A stretch of 64,000 bases of DNA from Novosphingobium sp. MW5 (GCA_025938935.1 JAPCWB010000001.1:806001-870000); one strand, 5' to 3'. Shown: positions 34,372 to 45,142, numbered from the stretch's first letter. Notes: generated from the letters alone by a model not told the origin. A program made the numbers and translations.

Positions 34372-35768
34372 TTCACATCTCCCTCGCCGGGCTGTCCCAG
34401 CTCGAAGTCACTCACCGGGCGGCGCTTGGGATCGGCAGAATCGAACATCAGCGCGCCATCGATCCACACCTTGTCGGGGCGGGCATAAGTGCTCAGCGGG
34501 TTGGCGTTCCACAGCACGACATCGGCCATCTTGCCGGCAGCAAGGCTGCCGGTCTGCTTGTCGATGCCCATGGCGGTCGCCGGGTTGAGCGTCAGCCAGC
34601 GGATCACTTCTTCGTCGGAGATTACAATGCCGGCGCGCTTCGCGTCGCCCTGCACCTTGGCTGCTTCCTGGTTGAGCCGTTGGATGCCGTTTTCATCGTC
34701 GGAGTGGATCACTACGCAGGCACCGGCTTTGTAAAGCAGGGCGGCGTTTTCGGGGATCGCGTCATAGGCTTCCATCTTGAAGCCCCACCAGTCGGCCCAG
34801 ACCGCGCTGCAGACGTTGTTGGCCTTGAGCAGGTCGCCGATCTTGTAGCTTTCCACGGCGTGGTGGAAGGCGGTGACCTTGTAGCCGAACTCCTTCGCCA
34901 TATCGAGGACGATGGCCATTTCGTCGGCGCGGTAGCAGTGGTTCTGGATCATGATCTCGCCGTCGAGCACGCCGGCCAGCGTTTCCATGGCGAGGTCGCG
35001 ACTCTCCAGCTTTCCGGCGTCGCGCTTGCGGCGGTAATCCTGCGCCTTGATCCAGGTTGCGCGGTTGACAGCAAGGTTGCCCATGCGGGTCGAGGGCATG
35101 CGGCCCTTTTCGCCGTAGACGCGCTTGGGATTTTCACCGCAGGCCATCTTCAGGCTGTAAGGCGCGCCGGGGAACTTCATCCCCTGCATGGTGCGTGCGT
35201 AGACGTTCTTCAGCGTCACCGAACGCCCGCCCATCAGGTTGGCCGAACCGGGCAGGATCTGCAGCGAGGTCACGCCGCCATTGGCCAGCGCGCGGCTGAA
35301 GCCGGGGTCCTGCGGCCAGACCGAATGTTCGGCCCAGACTTCCGCCGTGGTCGGCGCAGTGGCTTCGTTGCCGTCGGACAACCCCTGAATCGCCGGGCTG
35401 GGATAGTCGCCAAGGTGGCTGTGGATGTCGATGATGCCGGGGGTGACGAACTTGCCTGTCCCGTCGATCACCTGCACGCCCGCGCCGGCCTCGACCTTGC
35501 CCTGGTGGATCGCCACCATCTTGCCGTCGCGGAATTCGACGCTGGCATTGTCAAAGCGGCGGCCCTCGCCATCGAACACCGTGGCGCCAACGATCAGCGT
35601 CGGGGTGCCGGGGTAGGGCCGATAAGTCGAGGGATAGGGGTTCTTGTTGAAGCTCGCCGCCGGTGAAGGCGCGGGCTTCTTGTCTTTATCCTTGTCCTTC
35701 GCGCCGCTGGCCGGGGCCGCAAGGATCATGGCCAGCGCCGCCGCGCCGAGCGAGAGTTTCAAACGCAC
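34368..35768 (-). CDS. Secreted amidohydrolase family protein (Xaa-Pro dipeptidase-like)
   Basis: A 466-residue exported metallo-hydrolase. The signal peptide LSLGAAALAMILAAPASGA is followed by a lysine/aspartate-rich linker (KDKDKDKK). The catalytic domain shows GKFVTPGIIDIHSHLGDYP with the metal HxH, later HCYRADEMAI and FHHAVESYKI histidines, VIHSDDENGIQRLN, and GIDKQTGSLAAGKMADVVLWN. I chose the GTG at 35768 because it directly yields the signal peptide and has AAAGGGG upstream; an in-frame ATG at 35813 is possible. It is coupled to the following amidohydrolase and lies downstream of the POT transporter. Confidence 0.87.
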   Translation of the reverse strand: MRLKLSLGAAALAMILAAPASGAKDKDKDKKPAPSPAASFNKNPYPSTYRPYPGTPTLIVGATVFDGEGRRFDNASVEFRDGKMVAIHQGKVEAGAGVQVIDGTGKFVTPGIIDIHSHLGDYPSPAIQGLSDGNEATAPTTAEVWAEHSVWPQDPGFSRALANGGVTSLQILPGSANLMGGRSVTLKNVYARTMQGMKFPGAPYSLKMACGENPKRVYGEKGRMPSTRMGNLAVNRATWIKAQDYRRKRDAGKLESRDLAMETLAGVLDGEIMIQNHCYRADEMAIVLDMAKEFGYKVTAFHHAVESYKIGDLLKANNVCSAVWADWWGFKMEAYDAIPENAALLYKAGACVVIHSDDENGIQRLNQEAAKVQGDAKRAGIVISDEEVIRWLTLNPATAMGIDKQTGSLAAGKMADVVLWNANPLSTYARPDKVWIDGALMFDSADPKRRPVSDFELGQPGEGDVK

Positions 35769-35840
35769 AGGACATGCCCCTTTTTCGTATCGGTAAGGGC
35801 AGGCCCGGATCATCTCCGGGCCCGCGTAACAGGTCTTGGT

Positions 35841-37412
35841 CTAGCGGTCCTCGAGCGTGCCGAGGTGCATCCACTTCTTCACGAAGGGTGAAAGCAGCAG
35901 CACGACCGCAGCGACGCCGAGCGTGATCCAGCCGATCTCGTTGTAGATCGACAGGGTCAGTTCCTTCGACATCTCGCCGCTTTCGCCGCCAGTCGCTTCG
36001 CCGATCTTGCCGGCCACGAAGTTGCCCACTGCGGTCATGTAGAACCACGCCCCCATGATGAAGCTGCCAAGGTGCAGCGGGGCAAGGCGGGTCATCGCCG
36101 AGAGGCCGACCGGGGAGAGGCAGAGCTCGCCGGTGGTCTGCAGCAGGTAGATCAGGAAGACGAACAGCACCGGGGTCATCGCCTCGATGCCGACAGCCTT
36201 GGCGCCCCAGACAAAGACGAGGAACGACAGGCCGACCTGTACCAGCGCAAGGCCGAACTTGGCCGGGGCCGAAGGCTCAAGCCCGCGCTTGCCCAACCAC
36301 TGCCACAGCCCGGCGAACAGCGGGGCGAGCAGCACGATGTAGATCGGGTTGATCGACTGGAACAGGCTGGTCGGCACCCCGCCGCGATCGACGTACTTGT
36401 CGGTATAGAGGCTCAGCGAACCGCCGGCCTGTTCGAACAGGCCCCAGAAGATCGGGTTGAGCGCGATCAGGAACAGGATCGCGAAGATCCGCTCGCGCGC
36501 TTCCTTGTCCAGCTTGAACGCCTCGTACAGAGTGTAGCCGAGCATGCCGACGCCGGTGACGATCAGCAGGTTCTGGATGATGTCCTGATACTGGATGAGG
36601 AACCAGATCACCGCCACGGCGGCAATGCCGATGCCGTAAAGCTTGAACTCGTTCGGACGGGTCAGATCCTTGGGCGGTTCAGCGCGCTCGAGCAGCGCCG
36701 GACGGCCGATCACGAAGATGATCAGGCCCAGCACCATGCCGATGCCGGCAAGGCCGAAGCCCCACGACCAGCCGAGTGTTTCGCCAAGGTAGCCGACGAG
36801 GATCGTGCCCAGCGCCGCGCCCACGTTCACGCCCATGTAGAAGATGGTGTAGGCCGCATCGCGGCGCACGTCGGTCATGCGGTAAAGCTTGCCGACGATC
36901 ACCGAGATGTTTGCCTTCAGGAAGCCCGAGCCGACGATGATCAGCGCCAGCGCCAGCCAGAACACGTTGATCGCCGGATCGCCCTGCTTGGTCAGCGGGT
37001 CGGCCACGCCCTGCATGCCCTCATAGGCCATGAACAGGTGTCCGAAGGCGAGAAGGATGCCGCCGAAGAACACCGCCTTGCGCTGCCCCAGCCAGCGGTC
37101 AGCCAGATAGCCGCCGAGCACCGGGGTGATGTAGACGAGGCTGGTATAGGCACCATAGATCAGGTTGCCCTTGGCATCGTTGAACAGCCAGAACTTGGTC
37201 AGGTAGAGGATCAGCAGCGCGCGCATGCCGTAGTAGGAAAAGCGTTCCCACATCTCGGCATAGAACAGGACGAACAGGCCCCGCGGGTGTCCGATAACCT
37301 CCTCACTCTTGCGGCCGGCAATCACGCCGCCAACGACCAGGAAGGCGAAGAGGGCAATGGCCGCGATCGCCGCGATCCAGTCCCCTTCGTTCCACAGTGC
37401 CATTTCCTTCAT
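35841..37412 (-). CDS. POT family proton-dependent oligopeptide transporter
   Basis: A 523-residue MFS peptide:H+ symporter with about 14 helices. The signature E-x-x-E-R-F-x-Y-Y-G is present as EMWERFSYYGMRALL (about residues 53-67), with the following LVYITPVLGGYLADRWLGQRKAV loop. It imports di- and tripeptides. The downstream secreted amidohydrolases on the same strand (72-base gap) and the divergent GntR regulator suggest a peptide salvage unit. The first codons MKEMALW allow a start three codons later. Confidence 0.92.
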   Translation of the reverse strand: MKEMALWNEGDWIAAIAAIALFAFLVVGGVIAGRKSEEVIGHPRGLFVLFYAEMWERFSYYGMRALLILYLTKFWLFNDAKGNLIYGAYTSLVYITPVLGGYLADRWLGQRKAVFFGGILLAFGHLFMAYEGMQGVADPLTKQGDPAINVFWLALALIIVGSGFLKANISVIVGKLYRMTDVRRDAAYTIFYMGVNVGAALGTILVGYLGETLGWSWGFGLAGIGMVLGLIIFVIGRPALLERAEPPKDLTRPNEFKLYGIGIAAVAVIWFLIQYQDIIQNLLIVTGVGMLGYTLYEAFKLDKEARERIFAILFLIALNPIFWGLFEQAGGSLSLYTDKYVDRGGVPTSLFQSINPIYIVLLAPLFAGLWQWLGKRGLEPSAPAKFGLALVQVGLSFLVFVWGAKAVGIEAMTPVLFVFLIYLLQTTGELCLSPVGLSAMTRLAPLHLGSFIMGAWFYMTAVGNFVAGKIGEATGGESGEMSKELTLSIYNEIGWITLGVAAVVLLLSPFVKKWMHLGTLEDR

Positions 37413-37533
37413 TCACAACTCCTCACGCAGCCCCGCGCGGCACTTGTTCCGTGCCTGCGCCAAAGCGCGCACCCTAGCGGGAAAATGGCCGAGGGGAAGA
37501 AACTAATTGCCAAAGAAACCACATTTCCGGCGC

Positions 37534-37563
37534 TTGGCGTGCTTGCGTGAATCGCTGTATTAT
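37534..37563 (+). promoter_or_regulatory. Candidate sigma-70 promoter of the GntR gene
   Basis: TTGGCG (37534-37539) and TATTAT (37558-37563) are separated by 18 bases and lie 14 bases before the ATG at 37578. The short leader would leave little room for a ribosome binding site, so the assignment is tentative. Confidence 0.4.
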
Positions 37564-37577
37564 GGCACTGATGCACC

Positions 37578-37928
37578 ATGAGCCAGAGCCCGAAGAACAG
37601 CCAGCCAGTCTATCTCAAGCTGCGTGACCTGATCGCTGCCGCCATTATCGACGGCACTTACGGCGAGGGCGACATGTTGCCATCGGTGCGTGCCTTCGCG
37701 GCGGACCAGGGCGCCAACCCGCTCACCGTGGCTAAGGCCTACCAGCTGTTCCAGCTCGAAGGGCTGGTCGAGGTCCAGCGCGGCGTCGGCATGTATGTGG
37801 CGAAAGGCGCGGCGGACCGGCTGCGCGCGACCGAGCGCGAGGCCTTCGTCAAAAGCGAATGGCCTGCCATCGTCTCGCGCATCCGCATGTTGGGCCTTGA
37901 ACCGGCCGACCTGCTCGCAGAGGCCTGA
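37578..37928 (+). CDS. GntR family regulator, YtrA type
   Basis: A 116-residue repressor with only the winged-helix domain plus a short helical C-terminus, as in the YtrA subfamily. The conserved region reads [50 protein letters not shown], then [17 protein letters not shown]. It is divergent from the POT transporter gene with 165 bases between, and may control that operon or, as often in this subfamily, an ABC exporter (a NatAB-like pair lies at 40-42 kb). The effector is unknown. Confidence 0.9.
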   Translation: MSQSPKNSQPVYLKLRDLIAAAIIDGTYGEGDMLPSVRAFAADQGANPLTVAKAYQLFQLEGLVEVQRGVGMYVAKGAADRLRATEREAFVKSEWPAIVSRIRMLGLEPADLLAEA

Positions 37929-38061
37929 TTTTACGCGATTCAGGCGATTGCGCAGCTACGTAGTTTATGCCAGAGTGCGACTACGTTTTTCAGGTCCCTC
38001 AAGCGGGGGGTCGCGACCTGGGACGGGATATAGGCCGCAAAACGCGGCAATGGGAGCTGCC

Positions 38062-38343
38062 ATGATCCGTTCCGAACTTCTCCTCGCCCTTGCCAAGGAA
38101 AACCCCGAACTGCGCGCCGAGGAAGTCGAGCGTGTGGTCGATATTTTCTTCGACGAGATCAGCGAACGCCTCGCCCAGGGCGGCCGCGTCGAATTGCGCG
38201 GCTTCGGCGCTTTCTCCACCCGCGAACGCGAAGCCCGCATCGGCCGCAACCCGCGCACGGGCGAATCGGTCAGCGTACCGGGCAAGAAGGTGCCCTATTT
38301 CAAGCCCGGCAAGGAAATGCGCGCCCGCCTCAACGTCAGTTGA
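38062..38343 (+). CDS. ihfB: Integration host factor subunit beta
   Basis: A 93-residue DNA-bending protein of the HU/IHF family. [17 protein letters not shown] and [27 protein letters not shown] are typical of IHF-beta, and the DNA-intercalating arm reads [27 protein letters not shown]. The start is the ATG at 38062. It stands alone, followed by a REP-like hairpin that can act as terminator. Confidence 0.94.
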   Translation: MIRSELLLALAKENPELRAEEVERVVDIFFDEISERLAQGGRVELRGFGAFSTREREARIGRNPRTGESVSVPGKKVPYFKPGKEMRARLNVS

Positions 38344-38390
38344 TAGTCATCAGGCTCTAGCCCGGCGGCCCTTTTCGGTGGCTGCCTTGC

Positions 38391-38431
38391 AACACGGCCC
38401 GCCCCTCATTCAGGGGAGCGGGCCGGTGTCG
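38391..38431. repeat. REP-like hairpin after ihfB, possible terminator
   Basis: An imperfect inverted repeat (ACACGGCCCGCCCC / GGGGAGCGGGCCGGTGT) around a short loop, followed by CGTTTGT. The right arm is identical over 17 bases to the 31-bp palindrome arm at 22957-22973. It may terminate ihfB transcription. Confidence 0.65.
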
Positions 38432-38480
38432 TTTGTAAGGGCTGGATAGCGCCCACGCGCTGCCCTAAGGCGACAGCCAG

Positions 38481-38565
38481 GCGGACGTGGCGGAATGGTA
38501 GACGCCGGGGACTTAAAATCCCCTGATCCTTGATCGTGTGGGTTCGAGTCCCACCGTCCGCACCA
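38481..38565 (+). tRNA. tRNA-Leu (TAA anticodon)
   Basis: Acceptor GCGGACG / CGTCCGC, anticodon stem GGGGA / TCCCC with loop CTTAAAA (anticodon TAA), a long class II variable arm containing GATC-CTT-GATC, T-arm GTGGG-TTCGAGT-CCCAC, and encoded ACCA. All elements are regular; 85 bases. Confidence 0.96.
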
Positions 38566-38699
38566 CCAGCTACGACGCCTCGCGCGCGAACCGTGGTTAA
38601 CGCGCCGTTATCCATAGTTCGCAGCACCTGTTTCAAGTCCTTGCATTAGTTTGCACCTGTAACGGGCCGTCGGGGGATGGTCCGCTCCGGGGTTCATGC

Positions 38700-39359
38700 A
38701 TGGCTGAGATGTTTCGCGAGCCGGACGGGCAGTTCGGCGGACAGGAGAAACGGGAAGAGCAGCGGCTGGTGCTGCTGCTGCGCCCGGCCAAGGTCATTTG
38801 CCGCAGCGGCGAATACCTCTGCATCCTGCGCGACGTCGCTTCGAAAGGCGCGCGCCTGCGCCTGTTCCACCCGCTTCCGGTCGAACGCTTCATGGTGCTC
38901 GAACTGGGCAATGGCGACCGATACGACATCGAGAAAATGTGGGAGCGTGACGACCAGGCCGGCTTCACCTTTGCCCAGGCGGCCGCGGTCGATCACCTGA
39001 TCGAGGAGCGCAGCCGCTATCGCAAGCGCCCGGTCCGCGCCCGTATCACGCTGGAAGGCAAGATGACGGCGGCGGGCCAGGCCTATGCGGCCACCCTGCG
39101 CAACATCTCGCAGCAGGGCGGGCAGATCGAATGCGATGCACCGCTGGCGATCGAGCAGCGTGTCTCGCTGAGCGTCAAAGGCCTGCCCGCGCTCGACGCC
39201 AAGGTTCGCTGGCGCAAGGGCAATGTCGTCGGGCTGGTCTTCGAACAGACCTTCAAGCTCGACCAGCTGGCGCGCCTGCTGTTCGACCTGCAGCCGATTC
39301 CCCCGGCGATTGCCGATGACCCGGAAGACGCGATCTTCCGCCGCGCTCAGCAGGGCTGA
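38700..39359 (+). CDS. PilZ domain protein (tandem PilZ-like domains)
   Basis: A 219-residue cytoplasmic protein with two PilZ-like units. The first (about residues 20-100) contains QRLVLLLRPAKVI and LRDVASKGARLRL. The second (about residues 105-205) contains ERSRYRKRPVRARITL and LRNISQQGGQIECD, ending in VRWRKGNVVGLVFEQ. PilZ domains bind cyclic-di-GMP through RxxxR and (D/N)xSxxG; the second unit fits RKRPVR and NISQQG, while the first is degenerate. It may link c-di-GMP to motility or surface polysaccharide. Confidence 0.85.
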   Translation: MAEMFREPDGQFGGQEKREEQRLVLLLRPAKVICRSGEYLCILRDVASKGARLRLFHPLPVERFMVLELGNGDRYDIEKMWERDDQAGFTFAQAAAVDHLIEERSRYRKRPVRARITLEGKMTAAGQAYAATLRNISQQGGQIECDAPLAIEQRVSLSVKGLPALDAKVRWRKGNVVGLVFEQTFKLDQLARLLFDLQPIPPAIADDPEDAIFRRAQQG

Positions 39360-39360
39360 G

Positions 39361-39439
39361 CGTCGTCCCGGACTTGATCCGGGACCGGTGGCGTAAGCAG
39401 CACCTTGGCCAGCGGTCCCGGGTCAAGCCCGGGACGACG
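39361..39439. repeat. REP-type palindrome (GTCGTCCCGG family)
   Basis: A 79-bp element with arms GTCGTCCCGGACTTGATCC.. and ..GGTCAAGCCCGGGACGAC, each also partly palindromic. The same family and length occurs inside ileS (47089-47167). It starts right after the PilZ gene stop and runs nearly to the end of msrB, so it may also terminate these convergent genes. Confidence 0.9.
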
Positions 39440-39443
39440 TATA

Positions 39444-39950
39444 TCAGCCCGGCCGGAACAGCATGGCCGCGCCGTTCATGCAGTAACGCTTGCCGGTGGG
39501 CTTTGGCCCGTCATCGAACACGTGGCCCAGGTGCCCGCCGCAACGCGCGCAGTGCACCTCGGTGCGCGGATAGCCAACCTCCCAATCGGTAGAGGTGGCA
39601 ATCGCGCCCGGCAGCGGCTTCCAGAAACTGGGCCAGCCGGTGCCGCTGTCGAACTTGGTGGCGGAGGAATAGAGCGGGTTGCCATCGGCCGCGCAGACGA
39701 AGGTGCCTTTGCGGTGCTCCTTCTCCAGCGGCGATGAGCCGGGCCGCTCGGTGCCCTTCTGGCGCAGGATGTAATACTGCGCGGGGGTCAGCCGCTTTTT
39801 CCATTCGGCATCGGTGAAGCGCACCGGATAGCCCTTGGCCTCGGCGTCCTTGCCGCAGGCTGTCGCCAGCGGGATCGCGGCTGCCGCGGCGAGCCACTGC
39901 GCCATGCGGCGGCGGGTAATCGTTCCAGGATTGGGGTATTCGTCGGTCAT
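39444..39950 (-). CDS. msrB: Peptide-methionine (R)-S-oxide reductase, exported
   Basis: A 168-residue MsrB with an N-terminal Tat-like signal (TITRRRMAQWLAAAAAIPLATAC). The catalytic domain shows YYILRQKGTERPGSSPL, FDSGTGWPSFWKPL, CARCGGHLGHVFDDGP and the active-site motif RYCMNGAAM (catalytic Cys near residue 157). The first zinc-binding pair is broken: where CxxC is expected the sequence reads CAADGNPLY. The second pair CARC is intact, so zinc may be absent. It works with the lipoprotein MsrA (29464) on envelope proteins. Confidence 0.92.
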   Translation of the reverse strand: MTDEYPNPGTITRRRMAQWLAAAAAIPLATACGKDAEAKGYPVRFTDAEWKKRLTPAQYYILRQKGTERPGSSPLEKEHRKGTFVCAADGNPLYSSATKFDSGTGWPSFWKPLPGAIATSTDWEVGYPRTEVHCARCGGHLGHVFDDGPKPTGKRYCMNGAAMLFRPG

Positions 39951-40016
39951 GTCTCCGGCCTTTCCTCTATCCTGCCCTAGGCATGGATATAGGCCGGAGA
40001 GACCCTGAATGAAAGG

Positions 40017-41248
40017 TCAGGCGGTTGCGGCCTGCCGCTTGCCCTTCTTGCTTCTCGCTACCTGCGGGCCGGACTTCATCACCCGGCGGCGGAACAGCTT
40101 CGCGCCGAAGTGGACGAAGATCGCCACCCACATGACCTGCCAGGCCAGGGCCAGAAGGTGCGGCATCACCGATCCATCCTGCGCCGCGCGCGCCAGCATG
40201 GCGAAGGGCGAGGAGAAGGGGATCACCTCTGCCGCAAGCGATATGGCGGTACCCGGCTGGGCGGCGGCATAAGTGGCGAAAAAGAAGATCATCAGCTGCG
40301 ACATCGACACCGGCATCGAGATCGTCTGCACCTCGCGCACGGTCGAGGCCATCGAACCGATAGTCAGGAACACCGAACCGAGCAGCAGGTAGGCCATGGC
40401 GAAATAGACGACGCCAAGCGCGACGAAGGCGGGCCAGCCCACCGCCGGCGCGGCCATCCCGGCGAGCGCATCGCGGCCCAGCAGCACCAGCCCGCCAAAG
40501 CCGAGGCCCCAGACGGTGATGCCCACCAGCGATACGCCGAGCATGGCGAACAGCTTGCCATAGAATACCGCGTCCATCGGAATCGCGGCGGCCAGCACCT
40601 CGATGATCTTGTTCGCCTTCTCCTCGACAAGGTTCGAGAGAACCATGCCGGCCAGCATCATGGTGAGCAGGAACAGCAGCATCTGCCCGCCCTGCGCCGT
40701 GCGCATCTGGCCGTGGCGCTCGCTCGCCACGCTGGTTGCCGTGGCGGCAAGGGCGACCTTGGGCAGGTCTTGCGGGCTGGCATCGGCGGCGCGCGCGGCG
40801 ATCAGCGAGACGGGCCCGCTCCAATAGCCGATCTGGCCTTCCGTGCCGGTGAGCTGCGGATTGGCAAGCGTACCCGTGAGCACGGCGGCAAGGTTGCCGT
40901 GGCTGTCGGTCAGGGCCTTGCCGGGATCGACCACCTCACCCGGGGCGACGCGCTGGATCACGGTCATGTCGGGCGCGGCATCGCCAATCTCGCGGCGCAG
41001 CGCATTGCCCGCCGCAATCATGGCGTCGGTGTCCTTCGCCGACATGGCCACGCCCAGCACCGGGCGGGCGGCGGCCTGCTCGGCCTTTTGCGTCACCGAC
41101 CCGGCGGCAATGCCGACGATCAGCGGAAACAGCGGCCCCAGCAGGAAAAAGAAGAACGTCCGGCTGAACAGGATCGCGCCGAAATCGCGCCGCGCGACGA
41201 CCAGCGCCGCCTGCAGGGTCGAAAGCCGACCGGAAGTGACTGCGCCGC

Positions 41249-41252
<4 letters not shown>
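40017..41252 (-). CDS. ABC transporter permease, ABC-2/NatB type
   Basis: A 411-residue membrane protein with one N-terminal helix (FFFFLLGPLFPLIVGIAAGSV, about residues 33-53), a large periplasmic domain of about 130 residues, and five to six C-terminal helices. The segment NLVEEKANKIIEVLAAAIPMDAVFYGKLFA is the hallmark of NatB-like ABC-2 permeases. It forms an exporter with the ATPase encoded immediately upstream, whose stop overlaps this start (ATGA). The substrate is unknown; family members export sodium, lantibiotics or other compounds. Confidence 0.9.
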
Positions 41253-42292
<1,040 letters not shown>

Positions 42293-42337
42293 GGGGTGCC
42301 GCAATAACCACGCCCTGTGAAGAGGAGCGCGCCAAGT

Positions 42338-43411
42338 TTGGTTAACGGGCCGGTAACCGCTGGAATCGAGGCAGCGCTGGGCGAAGAGGCCCGGCGGCTG
42401 GGTTTCGTCGCCTGCGGCATTGCGCGCGCCGAAGAGGACCCCCTGCGAGCGGCGCGGCTCGATGCGTGGCTGGCCGACGGCGCGCATGGCCAGATGGACT
42501 GGATGGAGGGCCGGGCGCACCATCGGCGTTCTCCCCAAGGTCTGTGGCCCGAGGCGAAAAGCGTGATCGCGCTGGGCATGAGCTATGCCCCCGCGGGCGA
42601 TCCGCTGGCTCTGGCAGGCGAGCCTTCGCGCGGCTGGATTTCCGCCTATGCCAAGGGGGCGGACTATCACGACACCGTGAAGAAGGCGCTCAAGCACCTC
42701 GCCCGGTGGCTGGTGGCCGAGGGTGAGCGGCGGGGATTAGGCGAGGTCGGCGTGAAGGTTTTCGTCGATACCGCGCCGGTCATGGAAAAGCCGCTGGCCG
42801 AGGCGGCGGGGCTGGGCTGGCAGGGCAAGCATACCAATGTCGTCAGCCGGGAGCATGGCTCGTGGCTGTTCCTCGGCGCGATCTACACCACGCTGGAATT
42901 GACGCCCGATGCGCCGGGGAAGGACCGCTGCGGTTCTTGCGACGCCTGCCAGCGCGCCTGCCCGACCGATGCCTTTCCCGCGCCCTACAGGCTCGATGCG
43001 CGGCGCTGCATTTCCTATCTCACGATCGAGCACAAGGGCCCGGTGGACGAGGCACTGCGCCCGGCGCTCGGCAACCTGATCTATGGCTGCGACCTGTGCC
43101 TATCGGCCTGCCCGTGGAACAAGTTTGCCGACAGCGCCGCCGCCAACCGCGCCTTCCTCCCCCGCGCCGAACTGGCCGCGCCGAAGCTGGCGGAGCTGCT
43201 GGCGCTGGATGACACGGGCTTCCGGCGGCTGTTCTCCGGCTCCCCGATCAAGCGCATCGGGCGGGACCGGTTCGTGCGCAACTGCCTCTATGCCGCGGGC
43301 AACAGCGGAGACGCGGGTCTGCTGCCGCAGGTGGAGGCTTTGTTCGGCGATCCCGATGCGGCGGTGGCCGATGCCGCCCGATGGGCGGCGGCGCGGCTCA
43401 GGCCGGGATAA
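42338..43411 (+). CDS. queG: Epoxyqueuosine reductase
   Basis: A 357-residue cobalamin-dependent iron-sulfur enzyme that reduces epoxyqueuosine to queuosine in tRNA. Two [4Fe-4S] motifs are visible: [12 protein letters not shown] and [39 protein letters not shown] and the [13 protein letters not shown] segment are family-typical, and the C-terminus has HEAT-like character. I favour the TTG at 42338, which has GAGGAG ten bases upstream; a GTG at 42317 adds seven residues but lacks a site. It is divergent from the ABC operon. Confidence 0.93.
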   Translation: MVNGPVTAGIEAALGEEARRLGFVACGIARAEEDPLRAARLDAWLADGAHGQMDWMEGRAHHRRSPQGLWPEAKSVIALGMSYAPAGDPLALAGEPSRGWISAYAKGADYHDTVKKALKHLARWLVAEGERRGLGEVGVKVFVDTAPVMEKPLAEAAGLGWQGKHTNVVSREHGSWLFLGAIYTTLELTPDAPGKDRCGSCDACQRACPTDAFPAPYRLDARRCISYLTIEHKGPVDEALRPALGNLIYGCDLCLSACPWNKFADSAAANRAFLPRAELAAPKLAELLALDDTGFRRLFSGSPIKRIGRDRFVRNCLYAAGNSGDAGLLPQVEALFGDPDAAVADAARWAAARLRPG

Positions 43412-44627
43412 GCTCCTTCAGCGGCACGTTCGCATCGGCCAGCTGTGTGAGGTCCGGCGAAACCCCGGCTTCCACCAGCTTGCGACCCTGCACATAGTCC
43501 TTGACCATGTTGACACAGTCGAGCGCGATGACCTTGCCGTTCTTGAGATAGACCACCGAGAACGAGCGATCCTCGGGGCTGCCGCGCACAACGGTCTGGT
43601 CGAAGCCGACCGAGAGGCCGGCGGTCTGCAGGCGGAGGTCGTACTGGTTCGACCAGAACCACGGGAAGGCGTGATAAGGCTTGGCATCGCCGCAGATGGC
43701 CTTGGCCACGCAGGTCGCCTGGTCGTTGGCGTTCTGCACCGATTCGACGCGCATCACCGTGCCGCCGGCAAAGTCGCAGGCGAAGGCGGCGCAGTCACCG
43801 ATGGCATAAACGTCGGGCAGCGAGGTGCGGCAGCAGTCGTCGATGTCGACGCCGTTGCCGCCTGCCGCACCGGCGGCGAGCAGCGGGGCGACGGCGGGAA
43901 TGATGCCGATGCCGACGATCACCGCGTCGGCGGGGATGACCGTGCCGTCGCCCAGCTTCACGCCGGTCACGCGGCCTTCACCCTCGAGCGATTCGACCGT
44001 CACATTCGTGCGCAGGTCGACGCCGTGGTCGCGGTGTTCCTTTTCGTAGAAGGCGGACAGTTCCTCGCCCGCGACGCGCGCCAGCACGCGGGGGAGCGCC
44101 TCGAGCAGGGTGACCTTGCAGCCGAGCTTCGTCAGCACGGCCGCCGCCTCAAGCCCGATGTAGCCGCCGCCGATCACGGCGATGTTCTTCACGCCGCCGT
44201 CGATCTCGCCCATCAGCTGGTCGCAGTCCTCGCGGGTGCGGACGGCATGGACACCGGCGAGGGTGCCGCCCGGAACCGGCAGCTTGCGCGGATCGCCGCC
44301 GGTTGCCCAGACGAGCGTGCCGTAGCCAAAGGTCTCGCCGGTCGAGAGCGTGAGCAGCTTCGCCGCCGGATCGACCGCGGTCACCTCCACGCCCAGCTTC
44401 AGGTCGATGCCCTTTTCTTCCCAGAATTGGGGCGGACGGATGTAGAGTCGGTCAAAGGTCTTCTCGCGGGCGAAATATTCCTTGGAGAGGGGCGGGCGCT
44501 CATAGGGCGGCTCGCTCTCGCGCCCGATCATGGCGACGGTGCCTTCGAAGCCGTTCTGCCGAAGCGCAATCGCGCACTGCGCCCCGCCATGTCCGGCCCC
44601 GACGATCACGACATCCGCTGCACTCAT
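43398..44627 (-). CDS. FAD-dependent ferredoxin/rubredoxin reductase
   Basis: A 409-residue flavoprotein of the oxygenase-coupled NADH-ferredoxin reductase family. It has the FAD motif [13 protein letters not shown], the ERPPLSKEY segment, the NAD motif [16 protein letters not shown], and the late [13 protein letters not shown]-binding site. A C-terminal [16 protein letters not shown] block is typical of the ThcD/PdR group. It would pass electrons from NAD(P)H to a ferredoxin for a P450 or dioxygenase; no such partner is adjacent. Its 3' end overlaps queG by 14 bases in convergent orientation. Confidence 0.92.
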   Translation of the reverse strand: MSAADVVIVGAGHGGAQCAIALRQNGFEGTVAMIGRESEPPYERPPLSKEYFAREKTFDRLYIRPPQFWEEKGIDLKLGVEVTAVDPAAKLLTLSTGETFGYGTLVWATGGDPRKLPVPGGTLAGVHAVRTREDCDQLMGEIDGGVKNIAVIGGGYIGLEAAAVLTKLGCKVTLLEALPRVLARVAGEELSAFYEKEHRDHGVDLRTNVTVESLEGEGRVTGVKLGDGTVIPADAVIVGIGIIPAVAPLLAAGAAGGNGVDIDDCCRTSLPDVYAIGDCAAFACDFAGGTVMRVESVQNANDQATCVAKAICGDAKPYHAFPWFWSNQYDLRLQTAGLSVGFDQTVVRGSPEDRSFSVVYLKNGKVIALDCVNMVKDYVQGRKLVEAGVSPDLTQLADANVPLKELIPA

Positions 44628-44660
44628 GCCTGCACACTCCCTTTTCCGCCCCGAAACGCG

Positions 44661-44693
44661 AAAAGGCCCGGCGCGTCAAGCACCGGGCCTTTC
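44661..44693 (-). terminator. Terminator of the ileS-lspA-bamF operon
   Basis: A 10-bp stem AAAGGCCCGG / CCGGGCCTTT (44662-44671, 44683-44692) with an 11-base loop lies 36 bases past the bamF stop. On the minus strand it ends in CCTTTT, fitting an intrinsic terminator, and isolates the ferredoxin reductase gene. Confidence 0.82.
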
Positions 44694-44727
44694 AAATCAC
44701 TCTCAGGCAGGAGAAATTGCCTGCGGA

Positions 44728-45138
44728 TCAGCCGCCGGCGACAGCCTGTGCTTCGCGGCCATCGCCTTCGGGAGCGGCGATCACGTCGCGCGTGACCGAA
44801 CCCTTGGCGACCGTGTTGGTCTGCGGATCGCCCACGGTCGAGCGGATGCCGGGAGCGGCCTGACCAGCGCGGCCAAGCGTGCTCTTTTCCACTTCGCTGC
44901 GGTTGGGGCCGGGGCCGAACAGCGCGTCCTGCGCCTGGGCGGCGGCGGACGAATCGGCCGGACGCGGCGCGCCGGGCTGCGGCGGGGTCAGGCTGAAATC
45001 GGGCGGCACGACCAGCGGCGCCTGGCGCTGGACGGCGAATTCGTCAGGCCGGTCACGGTTGAACAGCCCGCCGCCGCCGCAGGCCGAAAGCAGGGCCGAG
45101 GCACCGATGAGGGTCGTGAAGGCGATGGACTTGCGCAT
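44728..45138 (-). CDS. DUF3035 lipoprotein, BamF-like
   Basis: A 136-residue lipoprotein (SIAFTTLIGASALLSAC, C20 lipidated) with the RPDEFAVQRQAPLVVPPDFSL motif that defines the DUF3035/BamF family. In Caulobacter-type bacteria this is an accessory subunit of the outer-membrane beta-barrel assembly machine. The rest is low-complexity and probably extended. It lies four bases after lspA, an apt position because LspA would mature it. Start at 45138 gives the signal peptide directly. Confidence 0.87.
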   Translation of the reverse strand: MRKSIAFTTLIGASALLSACGGGGLFNRDRPDEFAVQRQAPLVVPPDFSLTPPQPGAPRPADSSAAAQAQDALFGPGPNRSEVEKSTLGRAGQAAPGIRSTVGDPQTNTVAKGSVTRDVIAAPEGDGREAQAVAGG

Positions 45139-45142
45139 TGTA

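Noticed and set aside
36072..37550. A 492-codon plus-strand frame opposite the POT transporter gene
   Set aside because: Hydrophilic shadow of a membrane protein gene, without start signal.
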